64,000 nucleotides of DNA from Aliirhizobium wenxiniae (GTDB taxonomy: Bacteria; Pseudomonadota; Alphaproteobacteria; Rhizobiales; Rhizobiaceae): contig NZ_JACHEG010000009.1 in assembly GCF_014201355.1 (NCBI RefSeq), forward strand, positions 62,001 to 126,000, read 5' to 3'. Below, piece by piece: positions 1-8,544 of this stretch. Position numbers and translations under genes: made by a program. Under the pieces are notes generated by a model. It did no database searches and was not told where the DNA came from. It saw only the letters and a list, made by a program, of their open reading frames with translations. Position 1 is the first letter of the stretch; the number at the start of each line of letters is the position of its first letter.

Positions 1-37
1 CCAATTCCCTTATATTTTCTCAAGTGGTCCCCTCTTC

Positions 38-1303
38 ATGGCTGAAATGAAGCTTCAAGAACTTAAGAGCAAGTCTCCGACTGATTTGCTGACCTTCGCA
101 GAGTCGCTGGAGGTCGAAAACGCCAGCACGATGCGCAAGCAGGAGTTGATGTTTGCAATTCTGAAGGTTCTTGCCAGCCAGGATGTCGAAATCATCGGTG
201 AGGGCGTGGTCGAGGTTCTGCAGGACGGTTTCGGCTTCCTGCGTTCCGCCAATGCCAATTATCTGCCGGGTCCGGACGATATCTATATCTCTCCCTCGCA
301 GATCCGCCGTTTTTCTTTGAAGACGGGCGATACCGTTGAAGGACCGATCCGTGGCCCGAAGGAAGGTGAGCGTTATTTCGCGCTGCTGAAGGTCAATACG
401 ATCAATTTCGACGATCCTGAAAAGATCCGTCACAAGGTTCACTTCGACAACCTGACCCCGCTCTATCCGAACGAGCGGTTCAAGATGGAACTGGACATCC
501 CGACGTCGAAGGACAATTCCGCGCGTGTCATCGATCTCGTTGCCCCGCTCGGCAAGGGCCAGCGTGGCCTGATCGTTGCGCCGCCGCGTACCGGTAAGAC
601 TGTTCTTCTGCAGAACATTGCCCACTCGATTACCGCCAATCATCCGGAATGCTATCTGATCGTTCTCCTTATCGACGAACGTCCGGAAGAAGTGACGGAC
701 ATGCAGCGCTCGGTGAAGGGCGAAGTCGTTTCGTCGACCTTCGACGAACCGGCAGTTCGCCACGTGCAGGTCGCTGAAATGGTCATAGAGAAGGCCAAGC
801 GCCTGGTCGAACATGGCCGTGACGTCGTCATCCTGCTCGATTCGATCACCCGTCTCGGTCGCGCCTACAACACGGTCGTGCCGTCTTCCGGCAAGGTTCT
901 GACCGGTGGTGTCGATGCAAACGCCCTGCAGCGGCCGAAGCGCTTCTTCGGTGCAGCCCGTAATATCGAGGAAGGCGGTTCGCTGACGATCATCGCCACC
1001 GCGCTGATCGATACCGGTAGCCGTATGGATGAAGTCATCTTCGAAGAGTTCAAGGGTACGGGTAACTCGGAAATCGTGCTTGACCGTAAGGTTGCCGACA
1101 AGCGTATCTTCCCGGCCATGGATATTCTCAAGTCTGGTACGCGTAAGGAAGACCTGCTCGTTCCGCGGCAGGATCTGCAGAAGATCTTTGTTCTTCGCCG
1201 TATCCTCGCTCCGATGGGAACGACCGATGCGATCGAATTCCTGATCGACAAGCTGAAGCAGACGAAGAACAATGCAGACTTCTTCGACTCGATGAACACG
1301 TAA
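38..1303 (+). CDS. rho: Transcription termination factor Rho
   Basis: Hexameric RNA helicase that ends transcription at Rho-dependent sites. The 421-residue length is normal for the family. Visible parts: N-terminal Rho helix-extended domain, a cold-shock-like RNA-binding domain (around residues 55-120, GFGFLRSANANYLPGPDD), Walker A (PPRTGKT, about residue 182), and the ATPase segment LLIDERPEEVTDM. The ATG at 38 is the first in frame and gives the usual rhizobial N-terminus (MAEMKLQELK). It lies only 37 bases into the window, so its promoter is outside. An intrinsic terminator follows at 1334, so rho is separated from mnmE. Confidence 0.97.
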   Translation: MAEMKLQELKSKSPTDLLTFAESLEVENASTMRKQELMFAILKVLASQDVEIIGEGVVEVLQDGFGFLRSANANYLPGPDDIYISPSQIRRFSLKTGDTVEGPIRGPKEGERYFALLKVNTINFDDPEKIRHKVHFDNLTPLYPNERFKMELDIPTSKDNSARVIDLVAPLGKGQRGLIVAPPRTGKTVLLQNIAHSITANHPECYLIVLLIDERPEEVTDMQRSVKGEVVSSTFDEPAVRHVQVAEMVIEKAKRLVEHGRDVVILLDSITRLGRAYNTVVPSSGKVLTGGVDANALQRPKRFFGAARNIEEGGSLTIIATALIDTGSRMDEVIFEEFKGTGNSEIVLDRKVADKRIFPAMDILKSGTRKEDLLVPRQDLQKIFVLRRILAPMGTTDAIEFLIDKLKQTKNNADFFDSMNT

Positions 1304-1333
1304 TCCTTAGCCGGATTCTTCGACGACTTTGCA

Positions 1334-1363
1334 GGCGCCCGACATCGGGCGCCTTTGTCTTTT
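1334..1363 (+). terminator. Intrinsic terminator after rho
   Basis: An 8-bp perfect GC stem (GGCGCCCG / CGGGCGCC, loop ACAT) is followed by TTTGTCTTTT. It lies between the rho stop and the mnmE start codon. Confidence 0.85.
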
Positions 1364-1382
1364 GTGGATATGGAACGAAGAC

Positions 1383-2678
1383 ATGACACAGGCAACAATC
1401 TTCGCGCTTTCCAGCGGTCAACCTCCAGCCGGGGTGGCGGTCATACGTATAAGTGGCCCGGCAACCAAAGCCGTTATGACCGAGATTGTCGGCTCGATAC
1501 CTCTGCCGCGGCAAGCCAGTCTTCGAACGATTCGTAACCGAAATGGTGAGATGCTCGATCAGGGCCTGGTGCTATATTTCGAAGCACCGCATTCCTTTAC
1601 CGGGGAGGACTGTGCTGAATTGCAGGTTCATGGAAGCCGTGCGGTTATCAACGCTATCGCAGGGACACTCAAGGAGCTGGGTTTACGGTCTGCCGAAGCC
1701 GGGGAATTTGCCCGCCGAGCTTTTGAACATGGTCGGATCGACCTGGTAGAAGTCGAAGGCTTGTCTGATCTCGTGTCCGCAGAAACGGAGATGCAGCGAA
1801 AGCTGGCGCTCCAGACCGGAATGGGTACGCTGTCAAATCAATATGTTGGATGGGCGGATCGTCTGACCTATGCGCGGGCAATGATCGAGGCCGAGCTCGA
1901 CTTTGCGGATGAGGACGATGTACCGGGCTCTGTTGCCAATATGATAGGCGTTGATCTCACTGCGCTTGTGGCTGAAATGTCCGTTGCCTCCGTGTCGGCA
2001 AAATCTGCCGAGATCATTCGCAACGGGTTCAAGGTTGCGATTATCGGAGCTCCGAACGCCGGCAAGTCGAGCCTACTGAATGCGATGGCAAAGCGCGAAG
2101 TCGCAATCGTTACCGATATCGCGGGAACCACCCGCGATGTGTTGACGGTCGAACTGGATATGGAAGGTTTTCTTGTTCGGCTTTACGACACTGCGGGCAT
2201 TCGAGAAGCAGATGATGTTGTCGAGCGCGAGGGGATACAACGTGCTATATCGGCTGCTCGCTCGGCAGATATGATCCTTTATCTCAGGGAGGCGGGGTCC
2301 ACTGCAGATATCTCTTACAGGGACTTCGGTGTTCCCTATCTTGAAGTGGAAACAAAAGCGGATCTCTATACGAACGGTGGCGTCGAGGCAGTCCGTATTT
2401 CGTCTGTCACCGGTGAGGGCCTGGACGAAATCCATCGGGCTATTGTGGACATGGCGCGAGACAGCTGGAATGCCGGGCTGCCGGCGAGCAATGAAAGGCA
2501 TCGCGAACATATCGCCTTGGCTTCCAAATTCATTGAAAATGCATTAGATGAGCCTCGACTTGAGTTGAAGGCCGATGCGTTACGAGCGGCTGGAGATGAG
2601 CTCGGCAGGATTACCGGTCGCGTCGATGTTGAAGATCTCCTCGATGTGATCTTCTCGAAATTCTGCATTGGCAAATGA
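1383..2678 (+). CDS. mnmE: tRNA modification GTPase MnmE (TrmE)
   Basis: With MnmG it forms the complex that makes the 5-carboxymethylaminomethyl group on wobble uridine 34 of certain tRNAs. 431 residues. N-terminal tetrahydrofolate-binding domain (TIFALSSGQPPAGVAVIRISG), central G domain with GAPNAGKSS (G1), DIAGTTRD (G2), DTAG (G3) and TKAD in the G4 position, and the C-terminal CIGK motif whose cysteine is functionally important in the family. An upstream in-frame start at 1329 lies inside the rho terminator, so the ATG at 1383 is chosen. The stop codon is part of a parS-like site. Confidence 0.95.
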   Translation: MTQATIFALSSGQPPAGVAVIRISGPATKAVMTEIVGSIPLPRQASLRTIRNRNGEMLDQGLVLYFEAPHSFTGEDCAELQVHGSRAVINAIAGTLKELGLRSAEAGEFARRAFEHGRIDLVEVEGLSDLVSAETEMQRKLALQTGMGTLSNQYVGWADRLTYARAMIEAELDFADEDDVPGSVANMIGVDLTALVAEMSVASVSAKSAEIIRNGFKVAIIGAPNAGKSSLLNAMAKREVAIVTDIAGTTRDVLTVELDMEGFLVRLYDTAGIREADDVVEREGIQRAISAARSADMILYLREAGSTADISYRDFGVPYLEVETKADLYTNGGVEAVRISSVTGEGLDEIHRAIVDMARDSWNAGLPASNERHREHIALASKFIENALDEPRLELKADALRAAGDELGRITGRVDVEDLLDVIFSKFCIGK

Positions 2679-2691
2679 TTCACGTGAAACA
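2676..2691. promoter_or_regulatory. parS-like ParB-binding site 1
   Basis: TGATTCACGTGAAACA matches the 16-bp consensus TGTTTCACGTGAAACA at 15 of 16 positions. It starts on the mnmE stop codon and lies in the short mnmE-mnmG gap. ParB, encoded 3.3 kb away, is the expected ligand. Confidence 0.85.
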
Positions 2692-2702
2692 CAGAGGCTT
2701 CC

Positions 2703-4580
2703 ATGGCTGAACTGACCTTTGATGTGGTCGTCGTTGGTGGCGGGCATGCCGGATGCGAAGCTGCGAGTGCAGCCGCGCGCGTTGGGGCCTCCGTTGCCCT
2801 GGTAACGCATAAGCGCGAAACGATCGGTGTCATGTCCTGCAACCCGGCAATCGGCGGGTTGGGCAAAGGTCATCTCGTACGCGAAATCGATGCTCTTGAT
2901 GGACTGATGGGACGCGTCGCGGACGCTGCAGGCATCCAGTTCCGTCTTCTCAACCGCAAGAAGGGTCCGGCTGTGCGTGGACCGCGCACCCAGGCTGACC
3001 GCCGGCTTTATCGAGAGGCGATGCAGCGTGAGATCGAAAACCATGCCAGTCTGACTGTCGTCGAGGGAGACGCATTCGATATTGAGATAGGACAGGACGG
3101 GGCTGTAAGAGCTCTTTTGCTTTCGGATGGGCGTCATATTTCCTGCGCTTCGGTTGTCCTTGCCACCGGTACCTTTCTCCGCGGCCTGATCCATATCGGT
3201 CAGAAAAAAATTCCAGCCGGCCGGACCGGCGAAGCGCCGTCGTTGGGCCTTTCAGAGACATTGAAACGTCAGGGATTTGCGCTTGGTCGCTTGAAAACCG
3301 GAACCCCTGCCCGGCTTGACGGGCGTACGATAAACTGGTCGTCGATTGATCGTCAGGAGGCGGACGACGTTCCGACGCCATTCTCTTTTATGACCGATCG
3401 GATCACCAATCCCCAGATCGCCTGTGGCGTAACAAGAACGACACCCGAGACCCATAAGATTATTGCTGATAATATCCATTTGTCGGCTATGTATTCCGGA
3501 CAAATCGAAGGTGTCGGCCCACGTTACTGCCCTTCGATCGAGGACAAGATCGTCCGCTTTGGTGAGCGTGATGGTCATCAGATCTTCCTTGAGCCGGAAG
3601 GTCTCGACGATTTTACTGTTTATCCGAACGGTATCTCGACCTCATTGCCCGAAGATATCCAGGAAGCCTTCGTACGCACCATTCCTGGGCTGGAACAGGT
3701 TACAATCCTGCATCCGGCTTATGCGATCGAATACGACCATATAGATCCAAGAGAGCTGCATCCCTGGCTTGAGACGAAATCGGTGAAGGGCTTGTTTCTA
3801 GTCGGCCAGATCAATGGAACGACGGGTTATGAAGAAGCGGGCGCTCAGGGTCTCGTCGGCGGACTGAATGCGGCGAGGCGTTCTCAAGGGCTTGAACCCC
3901 ATATTTTCAGCCGGACTGACTCCTATATTGGCGTGATGATCGATGATCTTATCAATCGCGGCGTGACCGAGCCATACCGTATGTTCACCTCAAGAGCCGA
4001 GTTCCGACTTTCGCTTCGCGCGGATAATGCCGATATGCGTCTGACAGGCCTTGGAATTGAACTCGGTCTGGTTGGCAGGCATCGGGCAGAGAGGTTCTCC
4101 GCCTATGTGGAAGCATTTGATTCCGGGCGGAATCGGCTTCGATCACTCAGCCTTACACCGAACGAGGCCGCGCAGCATGGGTTGCATCTCAACAGGGATG
4201 GTCAACGCCGAAGTGCTTATGAAATATTGTCCCATCCCGAGATGGAGATCGCCCGACTCGCGCAGATATGGGGAGAGTTGTCCGCAATATCGCCCAAGGT
4301 TGCCGAAGCCCTGGAAATTGAGGCTGGGTACGCTGTTTATATGGAGCGCCAGGCGAACGATATTCGCTCAGCCCAACGTGACGAGGCCTTGGTAGTGCCC
4401 GACAATTTTGATTTCGATAGTGTATCAGGTTTATCGAACGAGCTGAAATTGAAGTTGCGCCGCGCCCAACCCCGTACGATTGCGCAGGCTGCAAAGATAG
4501 AGGGCATGACGCCAGCTGCTGTCACATTGCTATTGGCGTTGGTTAGGAAGGCAGAAAAAAATATGAGGCAGGCATCTTGA
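2703..4580 (+). CDS. mnmG: tRNA uridine-5-carboxymethylaminomethyl(34) synthesis enzyme MnmG (GidA)
   Basis: FAD-dependent partner of MnmE in wobble-uridine modification. 625 residues, normal length. The N-terminus carries the Rossmann FAD motif VVVVGGGHAGCEAA; further family blocks are GTFLRGLIHIGQ, RYCPSIEDKI (with a conserved cysteine) and the C-terminal helical MnmE-binding region. The ATG at 2703 sits 12 nt after parS site 1. The stop codon overlaps the TTG start of rsmG (TTGA), so the two genes are translationally coupled. Confidence 0.96.
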   Translation: MAELTFDVVVVGGGHAGCEAASAAARVGASVALVTHKRETIGVMSCNPAIGGLGKGHLVREIDALDGLMGRVADAAGIQFRLLNRKKGPAVRGPRTQADRRLYREAMQREIENHASLTVVEGDAFDIEIGQDGAVRALLLSDGRHISCASVVLATGTFLRGLIHIGQKKIPAGRTGEAPSLGLSETLKRQGFALGRLKTGTPARLDGRTINWSSIDRQEADDVPTPFSFMTDRITNPQIACGVTRTTPETHKIIADNIHLSAMYSGQIEGVGPRYCPSIEDKIVRFGERDGHQIFLEPEGLDDFTVYPNGISTSLPEDIQEAFVRTIPGLEQVTILHPAYAIEYDHIDPRELHPWLETKSVKGLFLVGQINGTTGYEEAGAQGLVGGLNAARRSQGLEPHIFSRTDSYIGVMIDDLINRGVTEPYRMFTSRAEFRLSLRADNADMRLTGLGIELGLVGRHRAERFSAYVEAFDSGRNRLRSLSLTPNEAAQHGLHLNRDGQRRSAYEILSHPEMEIARLAQIWGELSAISPKVAEALEIEAGYAVYMERQANDIRSAQRDEALVVPDNFDFDSVSGLSNELKLKLRRAQPRTIAQAAKIEGMTPAAVTLLLALVRKAEKNMRQAS

Positions 4581-5179
4581 TTCTTGGTGTTTCACGTGAA
4601 ACGCAAGATCGGCTTCAGCAATTTGCCGACTTGTTTCAGAAATGGGCCAAGACGATCAATCTTGTCGCGCCTTCTACACAAGAGGATATGTGGCAGCGCC
4701 ACATAGCTGATAGTGCTCAGATATTCAGGCTTGCCGATAAGGTTGGGACTTGGGTCGATCTTGGTTCAGGTGGCGGATTTCCTGGTGTGATCACGGCTAT
4801 CCTCTTGTCTGAATATAAGGATGGTTGGGTTCATCTCGTCGAAAGCAATCAGAAAAAAGCAGCATTTCTGCGCGTCGCATTGGCCTCAACCGGTGCAAGA
4901 GGCACTATTCACGCCGTACGTATTGAAGAGGCACCGAAGCTTATTCCTCAATGCGATTTCGTGTCAGCGCGTGCACTTGCCGACCTCGACAAGCTTCTTG
5001 GCTATGCTTCCCCGTGGTTACTGAATAAGCCATCAACAGCTTTCTTCCATAAAGGTCGGGATTATGAATCCGAATTGAAGAAAGCACATGGCAGCTGGAG
5101 CTTTGATTTGGTAAAACACCAAAGTTCAATCCAGGCGGATTCGGTTATCCTCGAGATCGGTAATCTGCAACGGACATAA
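4577..5179 (+). CDS. rsmG: 16S rRNA (guanine-N7) methyltransferase RsmG (GidB)
   Basis: SAM-dependent enzyme that methylates N7 of a guanine in the 530 loop of 16S rRNA (G527 in E. coli). 200 residues with the SAM-binding motif VDLGSGGGFPGV near residue 56. The start is TTG at 4577, sharing bases with the mnmG stop; there is no nearby ATG in frame, and the residues that follow (VSRETQDRL, FQKWAKTINLVAP) are the conserved rhizobial N-terminus. The VSRET codons contain a perfect parS. Confidence 0.94.
   Translation: MILGVSRETQDRLQQFADLFQKWAKTINLVAPSTQEDMWQRHIADSAQIFRLADKVGTWVDLGSGGGFPGVITAILLSEYKDGWVHLVESNQKKAAFLRVALASTGARGTIHAVRIEEAPKLIPQCDFVSARALADLDKLLGYASPWLLNKPSTAFFHKGRDYESELKKAHGSWSFDLVKHQSSIQADSVILEIGNLQRT
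4588..4603. promoter_or_regulatory. parS site 2 (perfect core)
   Basis: TGTTTCACGTGAAACG keeps the whole TTTCACGTGAAA palindrome and differs from the consensus only in the last base. It lies inside the first codons of rsmG, which here encode VSRET. Confidence 0.93.
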
Positions 5180-5197
5180 CCGTGGAGCGGGTGCTAG

Positions 5198-5992
5198 ATG
5201 TTTGATAAGCGTCGGATCATCACAATTGCAAATCAAAAAGGTGGTGTCGGCAAAACGACGACGGCCATCAATCTTGCCACTGCGCTGGCCGCGATCGGCC
5301 AGAGTGTTCTGATTGTCGATCTGGATCCCCAGGGCAATGCGAGTACCGGGCTTGGGATCGATCGCCGCGACCGCAAGGTGTCGTCCTACGATATTCTGGT
5401 CGGCGAGGCGTCGGTCGGTGAAGCTGCTGTTGAGACAGCCGTTCCCAACTTATCGATCGTGCCGTCGACGATGGACCTGCTTGGCTTTGAAATGGAAATT
5501 TCGCAAGCACAGGACAGAGCTTTCCGTTTGAAGAAAGCGCTGGTTTCCAACGGTGCAGAAAAATTCAATTATATCCTGCTGGATTGCCCACCGTCGTTCA
5601 ACCTGTTGACGATGAATGCGATGGCTGCTGCAGATTCGGTTCTCGTTCCCCTGCAATGTGAATTCTTTGCGCTGGAAGGTCTGAGTCAATTGCTCGAGAC
5701 GGTTGATCAGGTCCGCCGTACGGTCAATCCGAAGCTCGATATCCAGGGTATTGTCCTGACCATGTTTGATGCTCGTAACAATCTGGCACAGCAAGTCGTT
5801 AATGATGTGCGTACCTATCTCGGGGAAAAGGTCTACCAGACACTGATCCCACGTAATGTTCGCGTGTCGGAAGCCCCTTCATATGGTAAGCCGGCTATCC
5901 TTTATGACCTGAAATGTGCAGGCAGCCAGGCGTATCTGCAGCTCGCTTCTGAAGTTATCCAGCGCGAGAGAATGCGCAAGGTTGCGGCATAG
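5198..5992 (+). CDS. parA: Chromosome partitioning ATPase ParA
   Basis: Deviant Walker-type ATPase that binds DNA and, with ParB-parS, moves the replicated origin region. 264 residues. KGGVGKTTTAINLA (deviant Walker A) is near residue 14, with VDLDPQGNAST and LLDCPPSFNLL behind it. It starts 18 nt after rsmG and ends 22 nt before parB, consistent with one operon. Length and context fit the chromosomal ParA/Soj type, not a plasmid RepA or ParA. Confidence 0.95.
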   Translation: MFDKRRIITIANQKGGVGKTTTAINLATALAAIGQSVLIVDLDPQGNASTGLGIDRRDRKVSSYDILVGEASVGEAAVETAVPNLSIVPSTMDLLGFEMEISQAQDRAFRLKKALVSNGAEKFNYILLDCPPSFNLLTMNAMAAADSVLVPLQCEFFALEGLSQLLETVDQVRRTVNPKLDIQGIVLTMFDARNNLAQQVVNDVRTYLGEKVYQTLIPRNVRVSEAPSYGKPAILYDLKCAGSQAYLQLASEVIQRERMRKVAA

Positions 5993-6014
5993 ACGTATTA
6001 AATAGGGTAAGCGT

Positions 6015-6893
6015 ATGAACGACGATGTATCGAAGCGCCGGCTTGGGCGCGGTCTGGCAGCCCTGATCGGCGAAATGGATCAGCCGATGCCGACGGGCAC
6101 TGCGCCGGTCAATGTCAGTCCAGATCGGATGGTGCCGATCGAGAACATCACGCGCAACCCGCGCAACCCGCGCCGTCATTTCGACGAAAGCGAATTGCAG
6201 GATCTGGCAAGTTCGATCCGCCAGCATGGGATTGTTCAGCCGATCGTCACGCGTACGTTGCCGGACGGCCAGTTCGAGATTATCGCGGGTGAACGCCGCT
6301 GGCGCGCTTCCCAGCTTGCCGGCCTGGTCGAGGTCCCTGTCATCGTCCGCAACGTGGACGACAGGACGGCACTGGAAATCGCGATCGTCGAAAACGTTCA
6401 GCGCTCCGACCTAAATCCGCTGGAAGAAGCTCTGGGTTATGAGCAGCTTATCGCCGAGCACGGATATACGCAGAACGATCTGGGCGACATTATCGGCAAG
6501 AGCCGGAGCCATGTGGCAAACAGCCTGCGTCTTTTGAAACTGCCCTCCCCCGTTCGGGACATGCTGTCATCCGGCACGCTTTCCGCCGGTCATGCGCGCG
6601 CGTTGATCCCGACGTCGGATCCGACTGCGCTCGCAAAGGCGGTTGTCGCAAAGGGCATGTCGGTTCGTGATGCAGAACGATTGGCGCAGAACGATATCCG
6701 TTCGCAGTCGGAACCGCAGAATGCGACGAAGCCGGAGAAAGATTCGGATACGGTCGCACTTGAAAGGACGTTAACGGATTCGCTCGGGCTTGAGGTGAAG
6801 ATCAACCACAAAGGTGGCCCAGGCCAGATCAGGATCTCTTACAAGACGCTTGAGCAGCTTGAGGAAATCTGCCGGCTGCTGGAGCGTCGCTGA
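6015..6893 (+). CDS. parB: Chromosome partitioning protein ParB
   Basis: CTP-dependent DNA clamp that loads at parS and spreads. 292 residues. The N-terminus RRLGRGLAALIG is the ParA-interacting peptide typical of chromosomal ParB. Next come the ParB/Srx domain with GERRWRAS, IVENVQRSDLNPLEEA, a helix-turn-helix (TQNDLGDIIGKSRSHVANSLRLLKLP) and a C-terminal dimerisation region. Three parS or parS-like sites lie nearby at 2676, 4588 and 13749. Confidence 0.96.
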   Translation: MNDDVSKRRLGRGLAALIGEMDQPMPTGTAPVNVSPDRMVPIENITRNPRNPRRHFDESELQDLASSIRQHGIVQPIVTRTLPDGQFEIIAGERRWRASQLAGLVEVPVIVRNVDDRTALEIAIVENVQRSDLNPLEEALGYEQLIAEHGYTQNDLGDIIGKSRSHVANSLRLLKLPSPVRDMLSSGTLSAGHARALIPTSDPTALAKAVVAKGMSVRDAERLAQNDIRSQSEPQNATKPEKDSDTVALERTLTDSLGLEVKINHKGGPGQIRISYKTLEQLEEICRLLERR

Positions 6894-6930
6894 AGCACGC
6901 AGACATAGATTCCAGTATCTGCCGTTATAC

Positions 6931-6963
6931 GCCGCGCAAACCTTTGTTGTTGCGCGGCTTTTT
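6931..6963 (+). terminator. Intrinsic terminator after parB
   Basis: A 9-bp stem (GCCGCGCAA / TTGCGCGGC) with a 10-nt loop is followed by TTTTTA. It closes the rho-side operon just where the convergent holA gene ends. Confidence 0.85.
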
Positions 6964-7996
6964 ACTGTTTTGATGCCTGAAGTGCGGCGCCTAGCAGAGC
7001 ATGAAATACAATGCTCGGCTCAAGGCTTTGTCTCTGACGGGACATCAGTACGGCGGACTGGATGCGTGCGGCCTCCCGGCTGGCGGCTTCGGGCCTCCAG
7101 ACCCTGAGAGCTTTTTCAAAGACAGGTTTGCGCTTGAAGTGGATATGGCGGCCGAGGGTCGCCATAACCTGGCCGGCCTGTGTTCGCTTTTCCTCCATCT
7201 CGATCTTCATTGCATCAAGCAGTTGAAATTGCTTCAGGCATGATTGAAGGATCAGGAAAAGTGGGGTCTTGGAGGTGAGGATCCTCTGGAATGCGCGATG
7301 AAAGGCCGGAAGGTCGCCGGTCAATATAGCATCGACAGCGTCGTCCGCAGAAACACTGCTGGCATCCCCGATGATCTCATCGACATGGTGCTCCTCGATC
7401 CTGCCCATTCCGCGGCAGTAAAGCGCAAGCTTGCGGATCTCGTTGCGTGAGGCCACGCGATCACCACCCAGCTGGTCAATCAGGTGCCGCCGAGCTTCGC
7501 TGGTGATCGTCAGTGAATCACTTGCCAGTTCCGTATCGATGAGCGCGTTGAGTGCGCGGGCATCGTCGGCGTAACAGGGTATCACCGCGACAGTCCGGGA
7601 CGGCTCGACGATCTTTCTGAGACCGCTTCCCTTTTTCAGGTCGCCTGCCTCGATGAGCAGCGTATTGGCAGGCGCGCCCTGCCCCAGAATGGTCTGGATG
7701 GCATCCAGGACAGGCTTTTCATTGTTCACGCCACGCAGCCAAATGAGCTTCTCGCCGCCGAAAAGCCCCAATGCATTGACTTCGTCCAGAAGCCGTCCAG
7801 GATCACCTTGAAGGTCGGATACGTCGAGCTTCAACAGCGCGAACGGGTCGTCGAGTGAAACCCCAGTGTGCTTGGCAATGAGGTTTGCTCGTTCCGATAC
7901 AAGTCCGCGATCTGGTCCGTAAATGACGTAGAAGCGATAGAGCTCGGCGCCCTTTTCAACAAAGCGCTCGAACTCATGCGACTTTATTTCTGCCAT
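6962..7996 (-). CDS. holA: DNA polymerase III subunit delta
   Basis: Clamp-loader subunit that opens the sliding clamp. 344 residues, matching the family, with the alphaproteobacterial N-terminus (FYVIYGPDRGLVSERANLIAKHTG) and the mid block LIEAGDLKKGSGLRKIVEP. Its start overlaps the end of lptE by 13 nt, and lptE overlaps leuS, so leuS-lptE-holA form one reverse-strand operon, an arrangement common in proteobacteria. Confidence 0.92.
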   Translation of the reverse strand: MAEIKSHEFERFVEKGAELYRFYVIYGPDRGLVSERANLIAKHTGVSLDDPFALLKLDVSDLQGDPGRLLDEVNALGLFGGEKLIWLRGVNNEKPVLDAIQTILGQGAPANTLLIEAGDLKKGSGLRKIVEPSRTVAVIPCYADDARALNALIDTELASDSLTITSEARRHLIDQLGGDRVASRNEIRKLALYCRGMGRIEEHHVDEIIGDASSVSADDAVDAILTGDLPAFHRAFQRILTSKTPLFLILQSCLKQFQLLDAMKIEMEEKRTQAGQVMATLGRHIHFKRKPVFEKALRVWRPEAASREAARIQSAVLMSRQRQSLEPSIVFHALLGAALQASKQ

Positions 7997-8544
7997 GCGG
8001 GTTGCTGCAGCGGTGGTTCCTTGGAGAGCACGATCGCGACATCCGCGCGGATGAACTCTGCCAGTTCGCGCGCCGCGCGGTTTTCACCATCCCTGATGGC
8101 ACGCAGCTTAGCGAAGCTCTGGCGGGATACGTCGATCAGCGCGACGCTGGAATGTTCGCTGCGTTTGAGAACCTGGCCGTCGGCGCTACGGGTGAGTGTG
8201 TAGGAGCCGGTTACCTGGACACGGCCGGCGACGGGAACTCTGGCTTCCGCCAGTCCGTCATCGTCGAGAACGTTCGATGCCGTGCTGGAAACATGCAGGG
8301 TGAGATTATAAGCCGGATTCAGAGGCTCGCCGGCACCGCCGGCAGCCAGGAACACCAACTCGTTGCGAACGACCTGCTCGACGCGGTTCTTCGGTTCGGA
8401 AAAGCCTACAGATGCAAGCTTCGGAGCAGTTCCACCGGCTTGCGAATACAGCGGGCGAACCTGGCAGCCTGCCAGGCCGACGCAGAGCGCCAGGCCCAGC
8501 AGCAAGGCGCTACGACGTGGCAGTGATGAGCGGTCAGGCAACAA
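7984..8544 (-). CDS. lptE: LPS-assembly lipoprotein LptE
   Basis: Outer-membrane lipoprotein that plugs the LptD translocon for lipopolysaccharide export. 186 residues with an N-terminal signal (RRSALLLGLALCVGLAGC) ending in an LAGC lipobox, then VRPLYS, the usual start of the mature protein. Low conservation is normal for this family; the position between leuS and holA supports the call. It overlaps leuS by 11 nt and holA by 13 nt. Confidence 0.85.
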   Translation of the reverse strand: MLPDRSSLPRRSALLLGLALCVGLAGCQVRPLYSQAGGTAPKLASVGFSEPKNRVEQVVRNELVFLAAGGAGEPLNPAYNLTLHVSSTASNVLDDDGLAEARVPVAGRVQVTGSYTLTRSADGQVLKRSEHSSVALIDVSRQSFAKLRAIRDGENRAARELAEFIRADVAIVLSKEPPLQQPAWQK